A stretch of 64,000 nt of DNA from the NCBI GenBank assembly GCA_963834945.1, contig CAWIDT010000011.1, positions 310,001-374,000 of the forward strand, written 5' to 3'. The notes below the pieces were generated by a model. That model saw nothing but the letters and a program-made list of their open reading frames with translations, was not told where the DNA came from and made no database searches. Below, piece by piece: positions 29,221-38,135 of this stretch. Source of the DNA: R-RK-3 sp963834945 (lineage in GTDB: Bacteria > Pseudomonadota > Alphaproteobacteria > Rhizobiales > Rhodomicrobiaceae). Within the stretch, counting starts at the first letter, position 1. Every line of letters starts with the position of its first letter. A program made the translations under genes and the position numbers.

Positions 29221-32073
29221 TCACGCTGCCGCCTCGAGCCGCCTCAGAGCGTCATGCAGGCGCTGCTGCGTGGCGGATGCGTGCGCCCGCCGCTCACGAT
29301 TCTCCTCGACGACGTGCTCGGGAGCCCGGGAGGTGAATTTCTCGTCGGCAAGCTTCTGATCCAGCTTCTCCAGCTCACCTTTGAGCTTGTCGATCTCACG
29401 CTTCAGGCGTTCGCCTTCCGCTTTTAGATCGATGATCTCCGCGAGCGGCAAAGCCAGCGTCGCGGCTTTGGTGACGATCTGAACGGCCCCTTTGGGGGCG
29501 GTTTCCTTGAAGGTGATGGATGACAGTCGGGCAAGCTGGGCGAGCGTCGTGCCGTGGCGCTCGGCGCGCGCCCTGATGTCATTCGAGGCACCGGCGATGA
29601 TCAGCGGAATCTGCGCCGCCGCGGGTACGTTCATTTCCGACCGGACCGAACGCACCTCCGAGACTAGCTCGATGATCCAGGCGATTTCCTCGTCGGCCTC
29701 GCCGTGCTCCAGGCCCTTCAGGTCGTCGGGCCAGGGCGACAGGATCAGCATCTCGCCGCGACCGCCCGCCGCCTCGCCGATCCGCCACCAGAGCTCCTCG
29801 GTGATGAAGGGCATGAAGGGATGCAGCAGCGCCAGGATGCGATCGAAAGTCCAGGCGAACATCGCGCGGGTTTCGGCCTTGGCGGCCTCGTCGGCGCCAT
29901 TCAGCACCGGCTTGGCGAGTTCCAGATACCAGTCGCAGAACGTATGCCACACGAAGTGATAGGTCGCGTTCGCCGCGTCGTTGAAGCGCTGCTGCTCGAT
30001 GGCGTCCGTAACGGCGGCGGCGCTACGCTGCGCCTCGCCGGCGATCCAGCGATTGATCGTCTGTTTCGCGTTTGCGGGGTCGAAGCCCTTGGCGGGCACG
30101 CAAGCGTTCATCTCGCCGAAGCGCGCCGCGTTCCAGATCTTGGTCGCGAAATTGCGATAGCCCTCGACGCGGGCGGTGGACAGCTTGATGTCGCGCCCTT
30201 GCGCCGCCATCGCCGCGAGCGTGAAGCGGAGGGCGTCGGCGCCATATTGGTCGATGAGTTCGAGGGGGTCCATGACGTTCCCCTTCGATTTCGACATCTT
30301 CTGGCCCGTCTCGTCTCGGACCAGCGCGTGGATGTAGACCGTGTGGAACGGCACCTCTTGCATGAAGTGCAGCCCCATCATCATCATCCGCGCCACCCAG
30401 AAGAAGATGATGTCGAAGCCGGTGACGAGCACGCTGGTGGGGTAATAGCGCTTCAGTTCCGGCGTTTCGTCCGGCCAGCCGAGCGTCGAGAATGCCCAGA
30501 GCGCGGAGGAGAACCAGGTGTCGAGCACGTCCTCGTCGCGCCAGATACAAATGGGCGATTTTCACGGTGGCAAATTCCGGCCTCTACGTCGTCATGCATC
30601 TGCTGCAAACGGACAATTGTTTTTCGCATACGCAGCAGGCGCTTCTCGGCAAGATACAATCTTCACATTTGTAACTAATATCTCGTGATCTGTCCGACGA
30701 CTGCTGCTTCGTTTAGCGCTGACGAAGATTTAGGTGATGGGCATAATCGCGCGAGCTCGTCAGATACTCGCGCAGCGTTCCTTGCGACCATACCATGCCG
30801 GGATCTGATGCCCCCACCAGAGCTGGCGCGAAATGCACCAGGGCTTGATGTTGCGCATCCATTCAAAATAGGTCTTTTCCCAGTTTTTCGGCACGAAGAC
30901 CGTGCGTCCGTCCTCGACAGCCTCAATGGCGGGGCCGGCAAGCGTCTTGGCGTCGACATACCATTGGTCGGTCAGCCATGGCTCGATGATCGTGTTCGAC
31001 CTATCGCCATAAGGCACCTTCAGCACATGCGGCTCGATCTTCTCGACCAGCCCCAGCGCTTCCAGATCGCGACGACGCGTTTCCTCGCCTCGAAGCGGTC
31101 CAGCCCACGATAGGCTCCCGGCGCGTTCTCGCTTCAGCGCGCCATGCTGGTCGAAAATGTTGATCAGCGGCAGATCGTGCCGGCGGCCGACCTCGAAATC
31201 GTTCTCGTCATGCGCGGGCGTGATCTTCACCGCGCCGGAGCCCTGCTCGGGATCGGCGTACTCGTCAGCGACGATCGGGATTTCCCGCCCGACCAGCGGC
31301 AGCACGACCGTCTTGCCGATATATTTCTTCCAGCGCTTGTCGTCCGGATGCACCGCGACGGCTGTGTCGCCCAGCATCGTCTCGGGCCGCGTCGTCGCGA
31401 CGACGATATGCTTGTGCTTCAGCCGGCCAGGATCCTTGATCGGATAGCGGAAATACCAAAGATGCCCCTTGGTCTCGACCGACTGCACCTCAAGGTCCGA
31501 AATGGCGGTCAGCAGCTTGGTGTCCCAATTGACCAGCCGCTTGTCCTTATAGATCAGCGCTTTCCTTGGCCTCTTGTACAGCTCGACGAACACCTTGGCG
31601 ACGGCCTTGGACAGGCCCTCATCCATGGTGAAGCGCTCACGCGACCAGTCGCAGGATGCGCCCAGCCGCTTCAGCTGCCCGATGATCGTGCCGCCGGACT
31701 GCTCCTTCCACTCCCACACGCGCTTGACGAATGCCTCGCGCCCCATCGTCCGGCGATCCGGCTGCTGGCGCTCCATGAGTTGGCGCTCGACGACACTCTG
31801 AGTCGCAATGCCGGCGTGGTCGGTCCCAGGCTGCCAGAGCACATCCTTGCCGCGCATCCGCTCGAAGCGAACCAGCACGTCCTGCAGGGTGTTGTTGAGC
31901 GCGTGCCCCATATGCAGCGAGCCCGTCACATTGGGCGGCGGGATGACGATGCAAAAGGGCTCGGCGGGCTGGCCGTCCGCAGTCCTGCGGCCGGCGCGAA
32001 ATGTTCCGGCATCGTCCCATTGCTGGTAGATCCGGCCTTCGATATCGGAGGGGTTGTAATGTTTTTCGAGCAT
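29221..32073 (-). pseudogene. valS: Valyl-tRNA synthetase gene, interrupted into two reading frames
   Basis: ValS charges tRNA-Val. The N-terminal part (30760-32073, 437 residues) holds the HIGH-type motif PPNVTGSLHMGHALN and the editing domain and stops soon after RQLWWGHQIPAWYG. The C-terminal part (29221-30540) resumes at RDEDVLDTWFSSALWAFSTL and carries KMSKSKGN, the anticodon-binding domain and the coiled-coil tail. Between them, 30541-30786 has no ValS similarity and contains four stops (TGA, TAA, TGA, TGA) in the shared frame. Normally about 30-40 residues lie here. Both halves keep intact motifs, so the break looks recent, or is an assembly fault. Its place beside popZ, tolC and pcm is the usual chromosomal position, so this is the native copy. 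Confidence 0.85.
30541..30786. other. Segment of unknown origin interrupting valS
   Basis: This 246-bp segment is visibly more AT-rich than valS and shows no similarity to ValS in any frame. CAGATAC occurs at 30542-30548 and again at 30761-30767, so the two copies are 219 bp (73 codons) apart. Removing one repeat plus the intervening DNA would leave one open frame reading WYGRKERCASIWRDEDVLDT. No transposase and no clear terminal inverted repeats are present. Short reading frames inside it are not recognisable. Confidence 0.5.
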
Positions 32074-32185
32074 GTTGGATAAGATGAGCAGGAAAATCGC
32101 GTTGGGGAACCATTAAGCGCGAGCGCAAACGGGCGTCAACCCGCTTGGCGAGGCCGGGCGCGAGGCGAGAAAGGCGTTTTCCCGG

Positions 32186-33928
32186 TCAGTGCCGAGGACT
32201 GCCTTCGCCGCGCGCCATGCTAACGAGATCCTGATCGGCGATTTCCTCGCGAACGGCGCGTTCGACGATGCGCGGCAGATTATCGTTCAGCCATTGCACG
32301 ATCAGCGGTTTGATCATGTCTTTGATGCTGTCTTCAAGGCCGGCGGGAAAGGCGATCCCGGGCGATGCCGTCTCGGCGAGCGGCGCGGCAGGTTGCTTTG
32401 ACGAGGCAGCCGGCTCCTGCTTTGGTGCGGGCCTCGCTGCCGGCGTCGGCGGCGCCTGTCGGCTTGGCTGCGACGCGGTGCCAAAAATTTCAGCGTGCGC
32501 CTGGCGCTCGGTCAGCCCCGGATCGGAGAACATGCCTTTCAAATGCTGGCGAGGCAAATCCTGCGGGGGCGGCTCGGCGAACGGTGAGTCACGGCGCGGC
32601 GCCTCGGGCACGCGGTCACCTGCGAATGCGTTGGTCGTCCGCTCCGCGGACTGAGGCGCTAGAGAGAGCTCCGGCGGGGCGGCAAAGAGGCCGCTCTCAG
32701 CGTCGGGCGGCAACAACGCTTCTGGGAGCTCGGGGGGCTCAGGAATCATCGGCGTCGCATCACGTGCCGCCATATCCTCCTGATGATCCGCTTCGACTTC
32801 GGCGATGGCGGTCGCCAGCGAATCGGTTATCGCATCCATAAAGGGCTTGTCGGCGTGCAGCGCTTGAGCCACGGACGGCGCCCGCAGCTTATCGCTGGCG
32901 AAATCCGCGATGGTTGCCTTTGCCAGATCCTCAGCCTTTGCCAGACGAGGGTCCGCCGGCGGCGGAGCCTCCGAAGGCTTCTTTTGTGAACCGCCGAAGA
33001 CCCGCGTCAACATTTCACCAACGAAGGTCTTTTCCTTCTCGATTTCGGCCCGGCTCTCACCACTACCCGAAAGCGGCGGCGCGATGTCACTCTCGTCGGC
33101 ATCCAGGAATGGTGCGGCGGGGCCACCTTCAGGGACCGGCATTTGCACGCCTTCGGTCCACTCCTCCGGTCCGCTCATATTCTGGCGCGGCGCGGAGGTG
33201 GGGCGAGTTGCAGGTTTCTCGCCGGAATGCTGCGGCGCACGGACCCTTGGCCCTTCGCTCTCGAGATGTCTGGCGGACCAGGCCGGCTTCGGCGCAGGAC
33301 GGGATTGCGACTGCGATTGCGCAGCTCTTGCCGAAGCTTCGGCCGCAGACTTGGTCGCACCGTCCTTTTCCCCAGCCGCATCATTGCGACGCTCAGCGGC
33401 GGGAGGCCGGCGTGACGGTGACGGCACAGGCGGTGGAGTGGCGGCCCAATCCTGCGAGGGCGCGGCTTCAATGTCCGGGGAAGGCTTTGGAGCACCCGAT
33501 AGGCGCTGCACCTCCGCGACGACGTTGGAGAGAACGCTTTCCAGCTCTTCTCCAGAGGGCGGCAAGGACCGGATGGCAAACAGTCCTGCTTGGGCCGGCT
33601 GCGGCTCGCGCGGAGAGGCGAGCGGCGTGGCACCGGCAAATGTCATATCGCCGCTTCCGCCATCCCCCTCAATCATGCTGTCTTCGGTCAGCTCAAGGAT
33701 GTCATCCTCGGCCTGAGCAGCCGCAGGCTCTTGTGGCTCGGGATAGAAGGCGTCAATGCTTCTGGGAGATTGGCGGCGCGGCTCCTGCTCGTTACGCGAG
33801 GGAGTCACATCGGCCGGCGCCTCTAAAAAACCACCTGCCCGCTGATTGCCGTCATCCGCGATGATCTTGCGAATCGAGGCCAGGATCTCCTCGATCGATG
33901 GCTCCGAACTCTGCTCTGGCTTCCGCAT
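32186..33928 (-). CDS. popZ: PopZ-family polar organising protein, unusually long
   Basis: The N-terminus (SEPSIEEILASIRKIIADDG) and the C-terminus (SIKDMIKPLIVQWLNDNLPR then IVERAVREEI) are the two conserved blocks of the DUF2497/PopZ family. PopZ forms polar condensates that anchor the chromosome partition complex in alphaproteobacteria. Between the blocks lies about 470 residues of Pro/Ala/acidic low-complexity sequence, making the protein 580 residues, far longer than Caulobacter PopZ (about 180). The start has GGAGG 6 bp upstream. It lies between tolC and valS, the usual order. Confidence 0.88.
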   Translation of the reverse strand: MRKPEQSSEPSIEEILASIRKIIADDGNQRAGGFLEAPADVTPSRNEQEPRRQSPRSIDAFYPEPQEPAAAQAEDDILELTEDSMIEGDGGSGDMTFAGATPLASPREPQPAQAGLFAIRSLPPSGEELESVLSNVVAEVQRLSGAPKPSPDIEAAPSQDWAATPPPVPSPSRRPPAAERRNDAAGEKDGATKSAAEASARAAQSQSQSRPAPKPAWSARHLESEGPRVRAPQHSGEKPATRPTSAPRQNMSGPEEWTEGVQMPVPEGGPAAPFLDADESDIAPPLSGSGESRAEIEKEKTFVGEMLTRVFGGSQKKPSEAPPPADPRLAKAEDLAKATIADFASDKLRAPSVAQALHADKPFMDAITDSLATAIAEVEADHQEDMAARDATPMIPEPPELPEALLPPDAESGLFAAPPELSLAPQSAERTTNAFAGDRVPEAPRRDSPFAEPPPQDLPRQHLKGMFSDPGLTERQAHAEIFGTASQPSRQAPPTPAARPAPKQEPAASSKQPAAPLAETASPGIAFPAGLEDSIKDMIKPLIVQWLNDNLPRIVERAVREEIADQDLVSMARGEGSPRH

Positions 33929-34105
33929 TCATACCTCCGCCGCATGGCGAGCGGCGGCGCTGCCCGACCGCACATGGGATCGAACTTCGCCGCTTCGGCA
34001 ACTGACGTGAACCAATCGCAGCAGCCAGCCATCGAGCCGCGCACGGCTCCATTTCTTGTCACTATGAGCGACTCGGCTGCAACACTCAATACCCGCGCGA
34101 GCTTA

Positions 34106-35581
34106 TCACCGCAAGTGGTCGCTGGTATAGGCGGGGCCGTCATAGCGCCCCTGCCCCGGAGCCCGTCCCGGCGCCCTGACCGGAAGAACCACCGGCTCGG
34201 ATTCGCTCTCTTCCGTGGTCGTGCTCCAACCAATCCACTTGTCGGCGACTTCTCCATAATGGCGAGTTGGATCGTATTGCTCCACGCCAAGATTAAGGAC
34301 CGCGGCGGAAATGCGCCCGATCGAGGAGAGCAGCTGATAAGACGCAACGACGAGATTGCGGCGCGACGTCGCCTGGCTGACCTCGGAATTCAGCAGTTCC
34401 TGCTCTGCGTTCAGCACATCGAGAACGGTGCGCTGCCCGACCTTCTCTTCTTCCCGCACCCCGGCCAGGGCAACGCGGTTCGCATCCACCTGCGCCTGAT
34501 CGGATATGATCTGGGCGCGCGCCGCTACGAGCGTACCCCAAGAGGAGATGACATTGGCGCGGACCAATTCACGAGACACGTCGATCTGCTGGCGAAGCTG
34601 GGAGCGCGTCTCCACCCCTTGCCGGATGCGGGCATAGACCTCACCGCCTTCATAGATCGGTATAGTGACAACGCCGGCGACGGTGGTGACGTCCTGACGA
34701 TCGCTCACGCCGGGACCGCCGGTGCTGCGGCCGTAATTCGCCTGCAAATTGACCGAAGGCAGCAATTCGCCTTCCGTTTGCTTGATCACATGATCCTGCG
34801 CGCGCTCGCGGAAGATTGAGCCGAGGACGATTGGATTTTCGCCTTCGCCGATTCGGAGCGACTCCTCCTGGGATTTCGGCGTGATCTTTGTCGGCCCCGG
34901 ATCCCGCAACGTGCCTGGGGAATTGCCGATGAGCTGCGCGTAGGTGGCGCGGCTGGCTTGAAGCGAAGCGCGCGCCGCGCTGATCGCCGATTCGGCGCCG
35001 CTGGCACGGGCACGCGCCTGCGCGACGTCGGTTTTTGTGACCTCGCCGACCTGGAATCGGTCCTGCGCGGCGCGGAGCTGTTCGGAGAGCACCCGCTGGT
35101 TGTTCAGTTGAAGGTTCAGCACCGCCTGATCGCGAACGACATTTACATAGGCGGTGACGGCGTTCACCAATACGTCCTGCTCGGAGCTGCGAAGGTCTTC
35201 GCGGCCGGCTTCGACCAGCGCCTCGGCGCCCTTCACCGCATTGATGGTGCGGAAGCCCTGAAAAATCGGCTGGTTAAGCGTCACCGAATAGTCGTTCGAG
35301 AGGAAGTTTCCCTCATTTCCGGGGAGGTTGGGGCTGGTATTGATATTCTGAAACGTTCGCGACACCTGCCCGTTGATCGTGGGGCGAAAACCCGATTTCG
35401 CACGCGCCACTTCTTCGTCTGTCGCGCGCAGCTGGGCGCGGGACGCTTTAAGCGTCGGGTTGAACAGATACGCCCGCGCCAGCGCTTCCTGAAGGCTTTC
35501 TGCGCCTGCAGGTACGATAAACGCGCCCAGAATCATAGCCGAAACGGTCAGAATCCTAAGTGTCGGGCGCATTCTTTTCAT
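34106..35581 (-). CDS. tolC: TolC-family outer membrane efflux/secretion channel
   Basis: TolC trimers provide the outer-membrane duct for type I secretion and RND/MFS efflux. The mature protein starts ESLQEALARAYLFNPTLKAS, and the paired helix-barrel repeats are visible (YSVTLNQPIFQGFRTINAVK; VVTIPIYEGGEVYARIRQG; VGQRTVLDVLNAEQELLNSE). The signal peptide reads from MKRMRPTLRI to a cleavage after PAGA. I chose ATG 35581 for a compact signal peptide; ATG 35620 has a better ribosome site (AAGGGG, 10 bp) and cannot be excluded. About 491 residues. It follows pcm. Confidence 0.93.
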   Translation of the reverse strand: MKRMRPTLRILTVSAMILGAFIVPAGAESLQEALARAYLFNPTLKASRAQLRATDEEVARAKSGFRPTINGQVSRTFQNINTSPNLPGNEGNFLSNDYSVTLNQPIFQGFRTINAVKGAEALVEAGREDLRSSEQDVLVNAVTAYVNVVRDQAVLNLQLNNQRVLSEQLRAAQDRFQVGEVTKTDVAQARARASGAESAISAARASLQASRATYAQLIGNSPGTLRDPGPTKITPKSQEESLRIGEGENPIVLGSIFRERAQDHVIKQTEGELLPSVNLQANYGRSTGGPGVSDRQDVTTVAGVVTIPIYEGGEVYARIRQGVETRSQLRQQIDVSRELVRANVISSWGTLVAARAQIISDQAQVDANRVALAGVREEEKVGQRTVLDVLNAEQELLNSEVSQATSRRNLVVASYQLLSSIGRISAAVLNLGVEQYDPTRHYGEVADKWIGWSTTTEESESEPVVLPVRAPGRAPGQGRYDGPAYTSDHLR

Positions 35582-35810
35582 TATGAGAGCGCTTGGTTTC
35601 CCCTCAGGTCTGCTTTGCATCCCTGTCCGTCCCCTTCTGAGCACCAGTATAAAATTTCCCGCAATGGAACCCGAACATTTCCACCCCTGACACCAGAACA
35701 AATACAACCGGCGGCTGGCAGGACAAAGCCGAAAGCGCCGTAAGCGCCGGTTGAAGCCCTGGTTTATGCCGCGTCGTTGCCTTTTTGCCGCGCAGGCGAA
35801 TCAAAAAGAG

Positions 35811-36482
35811 TCAAAAAGCAAAGGCTTGCATAGGCTCAAAGCCCGGAAGTAAAGGCGCGGCTGCATCAAAAGACGTAACCCTCTGAATTCGCGAATCAAT
35901 TTTGCGCAACAAATAGGCCTTTGCTGCTGTGTCCTGGCCGGTGACCGCGACCAGCCGGCCGCCTTCTGCGAGCTGCCCGAGCAGCGTTTCGGGATCACGG
36001 CTGACGCGGCCGTTTAGAAAAATCGCGTCGAACGGAGCGCCTGCGGGAAAACCGTCTTGCAACGGTCCCGACACCACTTGGGTGTTTTCGATTCGCTGCC
36101 CCGACAGCAGGTCAATCGCCAACGCGGCCAATCCGGCGTCGCACTCCAGCGCGACCACCTCCCGCGCCAGTTGTGCCAGGATCGCGGTCGAGTAGCCGGT
36201 CGCGGCGCCGACATCCAGCACCTTGTCGCCCGGCTTTATATCGGCAAGCTGGACGAGCTTGGCGAACACCATCGGCGACAATAAATAGCGGGCGGGTTGC
36301 CCCTCACGCGCGCTTTCCACGCGCAACCCTGCATCCATATAGGCGAGGCTGCGCAGCGACGGCGGCACAAACAGCTCTCGCTGCGTCGTGAGCATGGCAT
36401 TCAGGAGCTCCGCCTGAGTCACCGCATTGGGGCGGATCTGCGACTCGATCATGGTCGCGCGTTCGGCTTTGAAATTGATCAT
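35811..36482 (-). CDS. Protein-L-isoaspartate O-methyltransferase-like protein
   Basis: A 223-residue SAM-dependent methyltransferase of the PCMT family, which normally repairs isoaspartyl residues. The SAM motif is KVLDVGAATGYSTAILAQLA, with RIENTQVVSG and DAIFLNGRVSRDPETLLGQL further on. The N-terminal MIESQIRPNAVT and ELFVPPSLRSLAYMD are typical of the variant encoded beside tolC in rhizobia-like genomes, which may not act as a classical PCMT. ATG 36482 has GAAGGG about 6 bp upstream. Confidence 0.85.
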   Translation of the reverse strand: MINFKAERATMIESQIRPNAVTQAELLNAMLTTQRELFVPPSLRSLAYMDAGLRVESAREGQPARYLLSPMVFAKLVQLADIKPGDKVLDVGAATGYSTAILAQLAREVVALECDAGLAALAIDLLSGQRIENTQVVSGPLQDGFPAGAPFDAIFLNGRVSRDPETLLGQLAEGGRLVAVTGQDTAAKAYLLRKIDSRIQRVTSFDAAAPLLPGFEPMQAFAF

Positions 36483-36653
36483 GATGGCCCTTCGGGAGCG
36501 ATGTTGCACGGCTGGGAAGGCGCCGCCGCCCCAACTCGGCGGGACAGTACGGCAACAACGGGAAATTTGCCAAGCCCGGAAGGGGGTATCGGCAATTATT
36601 GAAAAGCGGCGGCGCCTGCCCAATTATGATCGACAGTTTACCAGAGTGATCCC

Positions 36654-37673
36654 ATGAAAATCGTCAATATCAGTTTCGCGCGGTCCGCATCGGAAAAGTC
36701 CACAGCCGACGGGCGCGCCGATGAAGATGCTGCGCTCGATGCCTATTCTCGCGTCGTAACGGGCGTGGTCGAGCAGGTCGGCCCGGCGCTGGTCGGCATT
36801 CGCCGGCGGCGTGGCAAAGCCGGGGACGGACCGCAATCGCATGAGGGCAGCGGATCGGGAATCGTCATCACGCCCGACGGCTACGTCCTCACCAATCACC
36901 ATGTTATTATGGATGCGCCCGCGATCGAGGTTCTGCTCGCCGACGGGACGGTTGCCAAGGCGGAAAAGGTTGGATCCGATCCAGACACCGATCTCGCCCT
37001 GCTGCGGGTCCATCGTCACAGCCTGACGGCGGTGGCGCTGGGCGATTCGGCCGGCTTGCGCCAAGGGCAGCTCGTTGTCGCCATCGGCAATCCGTTCGGT
37101 TTGCAGGCGACAGTGACGGCCGGCGTGGTCAGCGCGCTGAGCCGCACCTTGCGGGCCAGCAATGGCCGGCTAATCGAGGATATCATTCAGACCGACGCCG
37201 CGCTCAATCCGGGAAATTCCGGAGGCGCGCTGCTCGATTCGTCCGGCAAGGTGATCGGGGTGAACACCGCGATCATCGCGGGAGCCCAGGGCACTGGATT
37301 CGCGGTGCCGGTGAATACGGCAAAACGCATCATTCCCGAACTCTTGCGTTACGGCCGCGTGCATCGGGGCTATTTGGGCATTGCCGGCCAGACCGTCCAT
37401 TTTCCGCGGGCCGCCGCAGAACGGCTCGGACATGGCGCAATTTCCGGCGTTCAGATCGTTCAATGCGTGCCCGGCGGTCCCGCCGAACGGGCGGGCATCC
37501 GGCAAGGCGATGTGATTCTGTCGATCGACGATCGCCCCGCGACCAGCGTCGACGACATCTACAAGGTGCTGGATCGTGAGTCCATCGGCCGGGAACTGCG
37601 TGCAAAGCTGTTGCGCAGGGGCGAAACGCTCACGCTCAAACCGGTCGTCGCCGAGCAGCCGCAACGGCGATAG
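36654..37673 (+). CDS. HtrA/Deg-like serine protease with one PDZ domain, no signal peptide
   Basis: A 339-residue trypsin-like protease: catalytic triad His83 (LTNHHVIMD), Asp113 (DPDTDLALLRV) and Ser189 (ALNPGNSGGALL), followed by one PDZ domain (QIVQCVPGGPAERAGIRQGD, VILSIDDRPATSVDD). HtrA proteins usually have a signal peptide or membrane anchor; here the N-terminus (MKIVNISFARSASEKSTADG) has neither, so a cytoplasmic location is inferred. It is divergent from pcm, with 171 bp between. Confidence 0.9.
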   Translation: MKIVNISFARSASEKSTADGRADEDAALDAYSRVVTGVVEQVGPALVGIRRRRGKAGDGPQSHEGSGSGIVITPDGYVLTNHHVIMDAPAIEVLLADGTVAKAEKVGSDPDTDLALLRVHRHSLTAVALGDSAGLRQGQLVVAIGNPFGLQATVTAGVVSALSRTLRASNGRLIEDIIQTDAALNPGNSGGALLDSSGKVIGVNTAIIAGAQGTGFAVPVNTAKRIIPELLRYGRVHRGYLGIAGQTVHFPRAAAERLGHGAISGVQIVQCVPGGPAERAGIRQGDVILSIDDRPATSVDDIYKVLDRESIGRELRAKLLRRGETLTLKPVVAEQPQRR

Positions 37674-37761
37674 CCCGGCGTACAAGCGCGAGGATACGGG
37701 CAGCGCTGCGGCGGCCGGTCAGCCAGCCGCAGCGATTTGCCTGAGCGGTCCTGGTCGGGGC

Positions 37762-37974
37762 CTAATTGCGCTTAAACTGGGACTGCGCTCTTGCTTGCGG
37801 CAAAGTGGGTTTCGGCTTCGCCTTGAGGCTGTTGGTGGATGTGGCATCGATCCGGCAAACATGGTTGCCTTGGATCGTTACGGATTTGTAGCCGGGAGGA
37901 CATGCCGATGCCGTGCCGATCATGGCGATGGTGGCGGCGGTTGCGATCGCGGAGACGCGGAATTTGTTCTTCAT
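37762..37974 (-). CDS. Small secreted protein of unknown function
   Basis: A 70-residue protein. The first 24 residues (MKNKFRVSAIATAATIAMIG then TASA) form a textbook signal peptide; the mature part contains two cysteines (CPPGYKSVTIQGNHVCRID) that may form a disulphide, then a basic tail. I do not recognise the family. The longer in-frame reading upstream has no support. No neighbour suggests a role; it lies between htrA and uvrD, convergent with the former. Confidence 0.6.
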   Translation of the reverse strand: MKNKFRVSAIATAATIAMIGTASACPPGYKSVTIQGNHVCRIDATSTNSLKAKPKPTLPQARAQSQFKRN

Positions 37975-38135
37975 TGGCAGGACCCGTTTAACCGGAAAGC
38001 TGAATTGCTTCCCTTTTAGGTCTGTCGCTCCGGGCGGCTGAAAGGTTCGAAATTGCTTGTTGAATTCGCCGAACCCGTCCGGCAAACGCGGTACGGGCTG
38101 GATTACGCGTCGCTCAATGATGATATAGTCGGGAT

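Noticed and set aside
30453..30674. Small reading frames within the segment interrupting valS
   Set aside because: They are short, overlap valS in other frames and show no domain or ribosome site.
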